A stretch of DNA of 64,000 nucleotides, from the NCBI RefSeq assembly GCF_013456555.2, contig NZ_CP084884.1, positions 124,001 through 188,000 of the forward strand. Reading direction: 5' to 3'. Both the position numbers and the translations under genes were made by a program. The notes beneath the pieces were generated by a model that saw only the letters and a program-made list of their open reading frames with translations, was not told the origin of the DNA and ran no database searches. This DNA is from Natrinema zhouii. Lineage in GTDB: Archaea; Halobacteriota; Halobacteria; Halobacteriales; Natrialbaceae. Shown piece by piece: positions 40,737 to 48,436 of this stretch (positions are counted from its first letter, which is position 1; the number at the start of each line of letters is the position of its first letter).

Positions 40737-41723
40737 CTACACTGCTTCTGCAAGATCAGAGAACAGCGCTTCTTCCCGATTCGCGAGGGTATATGCGAGG
40801 TCGCTCGCCTCTGTAAGGTGAGCCATACGCTCGGCTGCATCATCAGTTTCACTGCTTTCCTTGAGAATGTCGGCGAGAACTGTCCAGTCATCGGCAATTC
40901 GGTTCATCCGCTCGCCGAAGTCAGCGGCAAGCCCAGCATCTGATCCGAGAGTATCGAGGAAAGTAGCGTAGAGTTGGCGGAATGCACCGCCACCTGTTCC
41001 CCGGCGCTCAATGTTCTGATAGGCAAACCGCGCAGTCCACTGCATATCATCGAATGTCGTCCACGTCGGGAGGTCGTCCGCGAACGTTCGTATCGCAGCC
41101 ACGCCACCACTCCCGGATTCTTTGCCGCCATCTAGCATCGTCTTCGTTGCCTGTTCGATTGCTGCCAGTGTCGCAGTGTCAGTCGCAACCGACGGGGTAG
41201 AATTCTTAATAGCCAGCCATCGACGCTCAAGCGGCCAGAATCCGTGGTCAGAACTCCAGGCGTTATCGAACGTGGCTCGGGGAACAGTTTGCGGTTCATC
41301 AAACTCGCTGTCTGAGATCGTCACTGAGTTATCATCGATATCGATAACCGCGATTGTGTGGGGACCAAAATGGGTGGAACTTCCAAAGTAAGGGAGATAG
41401 AAGAGATCAACGAAACAAAGAACTGGGCCTGACTTAAGTTGATTTTCGAAAGCGTTCCAGGCTGTTTCCTTCGATTGGCTGTCCTTCTGAACGGTTGTGA
41501 TTCCAAGATTATCGAAAAATGCTGTTTCGAGGAACGGACTCCGCCCCATCATCATGCGCGAGGCAGTCTCAGACTCACCGTACCCGAAGCCGATACCCGC
41601 ACCGAGACCAAAACACGACGCTTCGTCGAGTTCCCAGTTGTAGTAGTCAGCGAGATTTCGGAGGGAGGCGGATCCACAGTGTTCGCCAGACGTATGCTGA
41701 TACTCGGTGAACATACCAGACAA
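40737..41723 (-). CDS. BtrH-like protein (BtrH N-terminal plus DUF4872 type)
   Basis: 328 residues. The N-terminus (EYQHTSGEHCGSASLRNLAD, Cys16) and a later FGPHTIAVIDIDD (His about 122) give the Cys-His pair of the papain-like BtrH domain; BtrH transfers an acyl chain from carrier protein to an aminoglycoside in butirosin synthesis. The remainder (TLAAIEQATKTMLDGGKESG, FRQLYATFLDTLGSDAGLAA) is helical, like DUF4872. No carrier-protein or peptide-synthetase gene is adjacent, so the substrate is open. Start could also be the ATG three codons on. Confidence 0.75.
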   Translation of the reverse strand: MSGMFTEYQHTSGEHCGSASLRNLADYYNWELDEASCFGLGAGIGFGYGESETASRMMMGRSPFLETAFFDNLGITTVQKDSQSKETAWNAFENQLKSGPVLCFVDLFYLPYFGSSTHFGPHTIAVIDIDDNSVTISDSEFDEPQTVPRATFDNAWSSDHGFWPLERRWLAIKNSTPSVATDTATLAAIEQATKTMLDGGKESGSGGVAAIRTFADDLPTWTTFDDMQWTARFAYQNIERRGTGGGAFRQLYATFLDTLGSDAGLAADFGERMNRIADDWTVLADILKESSETDDAAERMAHLTEASDLAYTLANREEALFSDLAEAV

Positions 41724-42163
41724 TGAGGCGAGAACCAGAAAAAGGATACGGTCATCATTCCATTAATAAGTAAATTAAGCCGCCCGCTGGCAGCGGTATT
41801 CAGATCAAGATTTAAAAAGATGGTGCACGGTAGTCTTGAAGCGTCCATGCTAAAATCACCTATCTAATGGTTATTTGGATCAGGTTGAGTTAGAGTTTGT
41901 GGGTATGGAAGAAACACCGCGGCTGTTGATGCAGATCAGTACTTAACCCCCTGGAGTTGAATGCCGAGTTTCATCGGCTCTCGTGGTGTCCGCTCTCGCC
42001 CCACAAAATTCAAATCGATCCAGTCGCTATACTCGCTGAGGCGGTCGATTTTTGGCATAGACACCACAAAATCGTGCCGACTCACCTAACACGTTTAAAG
42101 AAACAGCGCCCTATAGAGTACCGAACAATAACTGGTTAGAACCAAGTCTCCGGTTGAGACAGA
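41724..42163. other. Intergenic stretch with a possible coding fragment
   Basis: A 60-codon frame at 41957-42139 contains LAEAVDFWHRHHKIVPTHLT RLKKQ-like sequence that could be a piece of an old transposase or membrane-associated gene, but it matches nothing I recognise. The left half is AT-rich promoter-like DNA for the BtrH-like gene (TTAATAAGTAAATTAAG at about 41764). Confidence 0.35.
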
Positions 42164-43042
42164 CTACGATAGCCCGAGGAACTCCTCAGCATTCTCGTAG
42201 AGAATCTTTCGCTGGACTGGTTTGTCGAAATTGGTATGTTTCTTGAAAGACTCAAGCCAGTCTTCTGGATGGATCATTGGATAGTCAGTCCCGAACATCA
42301 CCTTATCTTGGAGGACGGTCCCGGCGTAGTGGATAACCTGATCGTCAATGTATTTCGGAATCCAACCGGAGAGATCCATGTAGACATTGCCTTTCTGCTG
42401 GCAGACGGCAAGCTGCTCTTTCTCCCAAGGGAAGGCGGGGTGCGCGAGCAGAATCTGGAGGTCCGGGTGTTCAGCAGCCACTCTGTCGACAAGTAGCGGG
42501 TCTCCATACTCGATCCGTAATCCGCGACCGCCAGGACTACCCGCCCCAAGCGTTGAGTTGCCACCGTGGAAAATGACCGGCACACCGAGATCCTCAATGG
42601 TGTTCCAAAGGTGTGTGTGACGGTCTGCAGAGGGATCGAACCCTTGAGCGATCTGCTGGAACTTGAACCCGGAGAGACCTAGGTCTTCGACACATCGAAT
42701 CGCTTCCTCGACACAGTCATCTTTCAGTGGATCCACACTTCCAAACCCAATGAAGAAATCGGGGTACTCGTCGCGGATCTCGGCCACGTAGTCGTTTGGG
42801 ACCGGCGGGCTCCCGGTATTGGTCTCGGCGTCCCACCCTAGCAAAACGGAGCGACCGATCCCCATCTCCTCGTACTCCTCGAGCATAGCTTCGTAATCCC
42901 ACGTCTCCAGGTCGGTGCCAAACTTGTTCGCGGCGTCTTCCATCATCTCACCGCCCGCGTCGTGCAGGAACTCGCTCGTGGGCTGGTGGGCGTGCGTGTC
43001 GATGAGCCGCTGGCTGTCGATGCCGGGCAGGTCAAGCGCCAT
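42164..43042 (-). CDS. Amidohydrolase 2-family metal-dependent hydrolase
   Basis: 292 residues from MALDLPGIDSQRLIDTHAHQ; THAH is the first metal motif, VIFHGGNS supplies a His in the middle, LLAHPAFPW another, and MFGTDYPM the conserved Asp. The family includes ACMSD and gamma-resorcylate decarboxylases, which act on aromatic-ring degradation intermediates. It is adjacent to, but apart from, the phenylacetate genes; a role in aromatic catabolism is an inference. Confidence 0.8.
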   Translation of the reverse strand: MALDLPGIDSQRLIDTHAHQPTSEFLHDAGGEMMEDAANKFGTDLETWDYEAMLEEYEEMGIGRSVLLGWDAETNTGSPPVPNDYVAEIRDEYPDFFIGFGSVDPLKDDCVEEAIRCVEDLGLSGFKFQQIAQGFDPSADRHTHLWNTIEDLGVPVIFHGGNSTLGAGSPGGRGLRIEYGDPLLVDRVAAEHPDLQILLAHPAFPWEKEQLAVCQQKGNVYMDLSGWIPKYIDDQVIHYAGTVLQDKVMFGTDYPMIHPEDWLESFKKHTNFDKPVQRKILYENAEEFLGLS

Positions 43043-43541
43043 GGTTGAGGAGTTTCTCTCGACAACCAAAACCCTGTGGATTGTCTGCGTCCGGATCGAC
43101 AGTCCATTCGCCGACGCACTGCCTGCCTCGCCACTTCGGTGACATCGTCGAAGATCCCTCGAAAGCCGGCGCCCTGACCGATCTCAGCCCCGTTGTCGGT
43201 ATGCAAGGTGACGACCTCTACTATCGGCTGCCGTCTATCGAGTGCATCATCGAACTCGTCGCTACGCGGACATCAGACAAGGCGTCGGTTGCCAGCGCAT
43301 TTCACAACCTCGTCGCCAACCGGTTAGCCGACTTGGTCGAGGGCCCGACTTGACACGCTCGTCGTTGGTGACGACGAAGATGTCCACTGGACCGTCCTCG
43401 AGCTGGCGAACGAACTCGAGGGCTCCGAGTACTCAGCGCCGGGCCACTTGCGAACGCATCCGAAATCAAGAGCGTTATCCCGCTCGTCATCAACATCGCG
43501 CGATACAACGACGACCTCCACGACGTCAGCGTCAGCTTCCA
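43043..43541. other. Decayed region upstream of the amidohydrolase
   Basis: Plus-strand pieces in several frames look once-coding (GDDLYYRLPSIECIIELVAT, then LDTLVVGDDEDVHWTVLELA, then NASEIKSVIPLVINIARYND), ending at a TAG at 43545. They may come from one broken gene of 120-150 residues, possibly a regulator. I could not name it. Confidence 0.4.
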
Positions 43542-44300
43542 CTAGAACTCCGGCGTTCGATCGGTGAGAAAGGCGTCGACGCCCTCGGCGTGGGCGTCCG
43601 TGTCATAGGCGAGCGTCTGGAAGTGTGCCTCCCGATCGAGCCCCTCTTGTAACGACGCGCCCAGATTCCCGTGAATCGCACGTTTGGCCAAGCCGATGGA
43701 CTCCGTCGGCTGGTCGGCGAGCGTCTCGAGGAGGTCGTCGACCCGGCCGTCGACCCGGTCGTCTGGGACCGCTTCGTTGACAATCTCGAGGTCGGCTGCC
43801 TCCGTGGCTGAGAGGAGTTTGCCGGTGAACGCGAGTTCCTTCGTCTTGCGGAGTCCGATGAGCCGCGGGAGAATCACGGTGCCGCCGAGGTCGGGAACCA
43901 GCCCGACGTTGATGAAGGAGGCTCCGAAACGAGCGGATTCGGCGGCATAGGCGAAGTCAGCGACCGCAGTGAGCGCCATACCAGCGCCGACGGCGTCGCC
44001 GTTGACCTTTGCGACCACTGGGACGGGTGCCGTCAGTATGGCTTCGGCGACGCGTCCGAGCGTTGTGCGAACGCGGTCGTACGCCTCCGGTGCCGATTCG
44101 TCCCGTTCGGCCATTGCCTCGATGTCGCCCCCGGCGCTGAAGGCGTCGCCGTCGCCAGTGATGACGACGGCGTCGTGGTCGCTCGGGTCGAGATCGGTCA
44201 GCGCGTCCGCGAGGTCGCGGGCGACCGCGGCGGTCATCGCGTTGTACGTCTCTGGCCGATCGAAGGTAATCCGTCGGACGGAACCGTCGTCGATTCGCAT
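43542..44300 (-). CDS. paaG: Enoyl-CoA hydratase/isomerase, PaaG-type
   Basis: 252 residues from MRIDDGSVRRITFDRPETYN. Crotonase fold: FSAGGDIEAMAER (CoA oxyanion loop) and FINVGLVPDLGGTVILPRLI. The first catalytic Glu of hydratases is absent (VGAGMALTAVADF), while Asp in VPDLGG (about 137) corresponds to the Asp of PaaG isomerases. PaaG converts ring-1,2-epoxyphenylacetyl-CoA to oxepin-CoA and also isomerises later double bonds. Location at the edge of the Paa cluster supports this; other hydratase roles remain possible. Confidence 0.7.
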   Translation of the reverse strand: MRIDDGSVRRITFDRPETYNAMTAAVARDLADALTDLDPSDHDAVVITGDGDAFSAGGDIEAMAERDESAPEAYDRVRTTLGRVAEAILTAPVPVVAKVNGDAVGAGMALTAVADFAYAAESARFGASFINVGLVPDLGGTVILPRLIGLRKTKELAFTGKLLSATEAADLEIVNEAVPDDRVDGRVDDLLETLADQPTESIGLAKRAIHGNLGASLQEGLDREAHFQTLAYDTDAHAEGVDAFLTDRTPEF

Positions 44301-44327
44301 ATCGCAGTATGCTGGACCCGACCACAA

Positions 44328-44999
44328 TTACTTGTCGTTGCCGGGTTGCCGACCGACGTCGGTGAACACCTCCGAAAACAGCGCTTCCTGTGCCCGACGG
44401 AGTCGTTCGAGGAAGGCCGTCTTGCTAATATCGAGTGCGTCCGCAACTTCCTCCGCATTCGTCTGACGAGGGATCTGAAAGTATCCCATCTGCAGTGCAT
44501 ACCGCAGGCTCTCCTCCTGTGCAGGGGTGATATCCCACTGCTTATCGACCGCTTCGTCGTTCCCGGGTCGCATCGAGTACACCCGCTTGAGTTGAATCCC
44601 AACGGTCTGACCTGCTGTCTCCAACACATCTTTCAGGATGTCGTTCCCGACGACTGCCCCCGTCAGAATCGCGCTCCCGTTCTGGTAGGTCAACGATTCG
44701 ACCATGAAGCCGGTACTGATGAGTTCGTGGACGACACAGCGATGAAGCGATAGACACCGGTAGGTATATCGCCCATCCGTTTTCGCCTGATAGAGGTAGC
44801 GAATACGGTCGTCGTCCTCGAGTTCCGTCGTCAGTTCCTCACCACACGAGGAACTGAATCGGAGCAGTACGTTTCCGTCGTCGCGCAGCAGTGGCGGGGC
44901 GGTATCGACGGTCACCTCGAGGCGGCGTGTCGCGTCTGCGAGCGGGCAGTTATCGCCCTTGATACGGAACTCTGCCATTAGGCACTCGTCTATCATCAC
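44328..44999 (-). CDS. HTH-10 (bacterio-opsin activator type) regulator of the Paa genes
   Basis: 223 residues, MMIDECLMAEFRIKGDNCPL at the start, matching the usual N-terminus of this family, so the long start is chosen. The C-terminal HTH_10 domain is ITPAQEESLRYALQMGYFQI, RQTNAEEVADALDISKTAFL and ERLRRAQEALFSEVF. It is transcribed divergently from paaA across about 85 bases that hold the TATA-like TTTATAAG/CTTATAAA near 45017-45025, usable in both directions. A role as paa regulator, possibly phenylacetyl-CoA responsive, is inferred from position. Confidence 0.8.
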   Translation of the reverse strand: MMIDECLMAEFRIKGDNCPLADATRRLEVTVDTAPPLLRDDGNVLLRFSSSCGEELTTELEDDDRIRYLYQAKTDGRYTYRCLSLHRCVVHELISTGFMVESLTYQNGSAILTGAVVGNDILKDVLETAGQTVGIQLKRVYSMRPGNDEAVDKQWDITPAQEESLRYALQMGYFQIPRQTNAEEVADALDISKTAFLERLRRAQEALFSEVFTDVGRQPGNDK

Positions 45000-45016
45000 T
45001 CATCATTTCGGGAGGT

Positions 45017-45025
45017 GAACTTATA
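45017..45025. promoter_or_regulatory. Divergent TATA-like element between the HTH-10 gene and paaA
   Basis: CTTATAAAC, nearly palindromic, lies about 20-25 bases before the regulator start (leaderless) and about 65 bases before the paaA ATG. A second TATA-like GCATATAG at about 45033 may serve paaA. Confidence 0.45.
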
Positions 45026-45085
45026 AACCCCGCATATAGACTGCACAATTAGTAAGCACGAACCGCCCGTACTCAATGATGAACA

Positions 45086-46027
45086 ATGAACGTTGAGGAA
45101 ACCAAAGAACGTGCGGAACCACGCGCCTTTACCCCGAAGGACGACCTTCCGGAGGAGTATCGAAAAGCGGCGACGCGAATGCTCGAATTCCACGCGAACA
45201 GTGAAATTATGGGCGCGTATCTGGAGCGCCCGTTCATCCGCAAAGCGCCGAGTCTGGAGCGGAAAATGGCCTTCAGCGCGAAGACCCAGGACGAAATCGG
45301 CCACGGGCAAATGCTGTACCGTGCCGCGGAATCGCTGGGGATTAAGACTCGCGAAGAGATGCTCGACGATCTCGCCGAAGGCAAGGGCAAGTTCCTCAAC
45401 TGCTTCCATTATCCGATGGACAGCTACGTCGAGACGCCGATGATCGCGTTCTTTGTCGACGGTGCCGCGATGCGCCGACAGGCGACGCTGAAGCAGTCCA
45501 GTTGGGAGCCCTATGCCCACGCGATGGACAAGATCTGCTTCGAAGAGGGGATGCACGTCAAGCACGGTGAGTCGATCCTCCGCGAACTCATGAACGGGTC
45601 CAGAAAGGAACAGCAGCTGGTTCAGGAAGCCTTCGAGGAGTGGTGGCCCCGCATCCTGCAGTTCTTCGGTCCGACCGATGACCAGAGTACGCACCACGAC
45701 TTCGCCTCCGCCGTTGGCCTGAAGACTGCTTCGAACGACGAACTTCGCAACTCGTTCCTGAACCGATACATGGAGAAAGCAAAGGACTACGGGCTCGAGA
45801 TTCCCGATGAGCCCCGCATTCGGGACAACGGTGACGGCACCTACGAGGTCGTCGAGGACGACCTCGACTGGGACGAGTTCTTCACGGTTTCGAAGAACGA
45901 ATACGAAGGCAGCATCGAACAGATCAACGGTCGCAAGGAGGCCCAAGAGGCAGTTGCGTGGGTCCGCAACATGATGGACAGCCAAGTGACCACGAACGAC
46001 GGTCCAAAACAGCAGGCAGCTGACTGA
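45086..46027 (+). CDS. paaA: Phenylacetyl-CoA 1,2-epoxidase subunit PaaA
   Basis: 313 residues. Ferritin-like di-iron oxygenase alpha subunit: FHANSEIMGAYLERPFIRKA, AKTQDEIGHGQMLYRAAESL (ExxH ligands), FVDGAAMRRQATLKQSSWEP and FEEGMHVKHGESILRELMNG (second E..H set). It inserts one oxygen atom into phenylacetyl-CoA, forming the ring epoxide. Six bases separate it from paaB. First gene of a five-gene operon. Length and motif order fit the bacterial enzyme well. Confidence 0.93.
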   Translation: MNVEETKERAEPRAFTPKDDLPEEYRKAATRMLEFHANSEIMGAYLERPFIRKAPSLERKMAFSAKTQDEIGHGQMLYRAAESLGIKTREEMLDDLAEGKGKFLNCFHYPMDSYVETPMIAFFVDGAAMRRQATLKQSSWEPYAHAMDKICFEEGMHVKHGESILRELMNGSRKEQQLVQEAFEEWWPRILQFFGPTDDQSTHHDFASAVGLKTASNDELRNSFLNRYMEKAKDYGLEIPDEPRIRDNGDGTYEVVEDDLDWDEFFTVSKNEYEGSIEQINGRKEAQEAVAWVRNMMDSQVTTNDGPKQQAAD

Positions 46028-46032
46028 GAACC

Positions 46033-46566
46033 ATGATTTGGGAAGTATTCCGACAAGGTAGTGAGGATGCCGACTTCGTCTACTGTCGAGACGTCCACGC
46101 TCCCGACCGCGAGATGGCGAAGCAGTTCGCCGTCATCCAGCACGGCCGCCGTAAGCCTACCAACGCGCTCTGGGTCGTCCCACAGGAAAAGATCACGACC
46201 GTTTCGCCCGGTGAGGATCCTGGTGAATCGAATTCGGACGAGTCTGAGTCGACTTGGGCGGTGTTCCGTCAGGACAAAGTCGGCGGCTACCACACCCACT
46301 GCGGGAACGTGGCAGCAGCCGATGTGGTCGAGGCACAGCAGACCGCTCTCGACGAGTACGCCGTTAACGATCCGAACAACTTCTGGGTCGTCAAAGAACA
46401 ATACATCGGAGAGATCACGGCTGACGATGTCTCGTTCGGTGGAACGACGGACAAGTCCTATCGGTTCGCCCAGACCTACAACGTCGACCCGGCAGCAGAG
46501 GAGGTCAAAGCATCGGAAAGCGAACAGGTCGAGGCCGAACGCAAGCGCAAGCGAGGTGAAGCGTAA
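46033..46566 (+). CDS. paaB: PaaB, tandem two-domain form
   Basis: 177 residues, against about 95 in bacteria. Two copies of the PaaB fold are visible: residues 1-57 (MIWEVFRQGSEDADFVYCRD, KPTNALWVVPQEKI) and about 73-127 (STWAVFRQDKVGGYHTHCGN, NNFWVVKEQYIGEI), followed by a charged tail with KRKRGEA. PaaB bridges PaaA-PaaC units in the epoxidase complex. The next gene starts at the last base of its stop (TAATG). Confidence 0.88.
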   Translation: MIWEVFRQGSEDADFVYCRDVHAPDREMAKQFAVIQHGRRKPTNALWVVPQEKITTVSPGEDPGESNSDESESTWAVFRQDKVGGYHTHCGNVAAADVVEAQQTALDEYAVNDPNNFWVVKEQYIGEITADDVSFGGTTDKSYRFAQTYNVDPAAEEVKASESEQVEAERKRKRGEA

Positions 46567-47399
46567 TGGCGACTACAGAGTCCGACCTCGGGGGACCGGA
46601 CGACCTGAGCGAAGATGAACAGCGCGCGGTCGAAGCCCAGTTGTTCCGACTGGCCGACGACGAACTCGTCTTCGCCGAACGGTACACGTTCTGGCAGGTT
46701 CGGGCACCGACGCTCGAGTCCGACCTCGCCATCGCGAACAACGCTCAGGATGAACTCGGGCACGCACGTCTCTGGTACGACGCTATCCAGCAGTTCGACT
46801 ACAGCGAGGAGTCGCTCATTTACGAGAGCGACCCGGACGACTTCCAGCACAGTACGCTGGCCGAGTTGCCCTTCGAGGAAGGCGATTGGACCGACGCCAT
46901 CGTCCGTGCGTACCTCTACGACGAGGCAGAGGACATTCGCCTGGCCGCGCTCGAGGACTCCTCTTACGAGGTCATTCGGAACCGGACCAGTCGCATTCAG
47001 GGCGAGGAAGGCTACCATCTCGAACACGCGAAAAGCTGGCTGCAACGGATGGCCGTTGACGAGGACGCAAGCAAGCGCGTTCAGGAGACTATCGACCGCC
47101 TGTATCCCTATGCGCTGACGTTGTTCGAACCTGTCGGCGACGTCGAGGACGACATCGTCGACTTCGGCATCCGAGCTCGGACTCTCGACGAGATGCGCTC
47201 GGAGTGGGAAGACCGTGTCACTGCGTTCCTACCGGACCTCGGGTTCGAAGTCCCCACCGACGCAGAACTAGCGACGCCCGTCGGCCGGAACAACGAACAC
47301 ACCGAGCACTGGCACGACCTCCACGAAGAGATGACCTCCAGCTACCGCAACCTCGACCGCGACACGGCGACCGTCATTATGGATCAGATCGATGAGTAA
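46566..47399 (+). CDS. paaC: Phenylacetyl-CoA epoxidase structural subunit PaaC
   Basis: 277 residues with the ferritin-like fold: FRLADDELVFAERYTFWQVR, AIANNAQDELGHARLWYDAI, ELPFEEGDWTDAIVRAYLYD, SRIQGEEGYHLEHAKSWLQR. PaaC pairs with PaaA in a 2:2 core and is non-catalytic in bacteria. Its stop overlaps the paaD ATG. Length is close to the family norm. Confidence 0.92.
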   Translation: MATTESDLGGPDDLSEDEQRAVEAQLFRLADDELVFAERYTFWQVRAPTLESDLAIANNAQDELGHARLWYDAIQQFDYSEESLIYESDPDDFQHSTLAELPFEEGDWTDAIVRAYLYDEAEDIRLAALEDSSYEVIRNRTSRIQGEEGYHLEHAKSWLQRMAVDEDASKRVQETIDRLYPYALTLFEPVGDVEDDIVDFGIRARTLDEMRSEWEDRVTAFLPDLGFEVPTDAELATPVGRNNEHTEHWHDLHEEMTSSYRNLDRDTATVIMDQIDE

Positions 47400-47826
47400 C
47401 AGCTACGACCGCCCCCGTGCGGATCCGAACGCCAGCCCCTGTTCGCACACCAGTTACGATACCAAAGAGCAGATCGAGGGCGACGTCCCCGCGACCGGCG
47501 AGGATGCGACGGGTCTAGAACGGGAGGTCTGGTCGGCGTTGTACGAGGTCGAGGACCCCGAGATGCCGATAAGTATCGTCGACCTCGGACTCATCTATGG
47601 GATCGACCTCGAGGATGGTGAGGTCACTATCGATATGACGCTGACGTACAGCGGGTGTCCGGCACGGGAGATCATCCTCGAAGAGGTCGAGGAAGCTGCT
47701 GAGAGTGTCGACGGTGTCGACGACGCAGGAGTGCGACTCGTGTGGTCACCAGACTGGTCGATCGATTTCGTCACTGAACAGGGCAAGGAAGCGCTTCGCG
47801 AGTTCGGATTGAGTTTCGATGACTGA
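47392..47826 (+). CDS. paaD: PaaD, MIP18/DUF59 domain part only
   Basis: 144 residues; the DUF59 core is YEVEDPEMPISIVDLGLIYG (DPE motif) and TLTYSGCPAREIILEEVEEA (catalytic-type Cys). PaaD proteins assist Fe/S or di-iron assembly of the epoxidase. Bacterial PaaD has a C-terminal zinc-binding tail of four cysteines; here it is missing and instead encoded by the next gene. An N-terminal extension (YDRPRADPNASPCSHTSYDT) is also unusual. Confidence 0.88.
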   Translation: MSNSYDRPRADPNASPCSHTSYDTKEQIEGDVPATGEDATGLEREVWSALYEVEDPEMPISIVDLGLIYGIDLEDGEVTIDMTLTYSGCPAREIILEEVEEAAESVDGVDDAGVRLVWSPDWSIDFVTEQGKEALREFGLSFDD

Positions 47827-47986
47827 ACCTGATCCCAGCGTCACGACCAGCGGAGAGATGACTGGTGCGAAGTGTCCATACTGTGAATCGACGGATACCG
47901 AGCGCAAACACCCCCGCGGCCCGTCCCGGTGTCAGTCTATTCACTACTGCAACGAGTGTTTTCAGCAGTTTAAGAAGTTTGAATAG
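47819..47986 (+). CDS. Stand-alone zinc domain corresponding to the PaaD C-terminus
   Basis: 55 residues, ATG overlapping the paaD end by eight bases. GAKCPYCESTDTERKHPRGP followed by SRCQSIHYCNECFQQFKKFE reproduces the CxxC...CxxC tail that ends bacterial PaaD proteins (with the typical C-x-S/A-x-x-x-C spacing). It is the last gene of the operon. The split is probably normal in haloarchaea, but it is not shown by ordinary gene lists because of its length. Confidence 0.8.
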   Translation: MTEPDPSVTTSGEMTGAKCPYCESTDTERKHPRGPSRCQSIHYCNECFQQFKKFE

Positions 47987-48436
47987 GAAGCGATATCGTT
48001 TCAATTCCCATTCGAAATCGATGTTTTCGATAGTAGATGTTACTGTAGTTCACGAGTTTCAGAACTATTAGTAAAACCATTCACTACTAATTAAAGTGCC
48101 ATTACACTTACTCTCAGTTCTGGTCGTCAACAGCGTCGGCCGCGAAGAATACGGGTACTTCGAGAGGCCCTTACACAGATTAGAGGACTTAACCCACATG
48201 CGGAAGAAGGTTCTCGGGACAGCGTGACAACAGCGCTGGAAAGAACAGTAGATTGCAGCAGCTCCGTCGTCAGCAAAACGCCGGCAACGGAGATGGATCC
48301 GTAGCTGTGCGCTTGAACCTCGGGACGCTAAACGTGAACGGAAAACGTCCTTCTGTCGAGGCACAGATCGAGAGTCCTGTGAAAGTCTCAGGGCTGACCT
48401 GAGACGATTTACACACGGACCGTAAGCATCCGTCGG
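47987..48436. other. Intergenic region between convergent Paa operons
   Basis: The first 80 bases are AT-rich with T/A runs and may hold the paaA-D terminator. The rest shows weak coding-like pieces on both strands (for example EYGYFERPLHRLEDLTHMRK) that I cannot assign; perhaps a relic. Confidence 0.35.

Noticed and set aside
41957..42139. 60-codon ORF as a transposase fragment
   Set aside because: The tail looks vaguely coding but no conserved transposase motif can be pointed to.
44996..45985. 329-residue minus-strand ORF opposite paaA
   Set aside because: Non-acidic leucine/valine-rich shadow; paaA motifs are on the plus strand.
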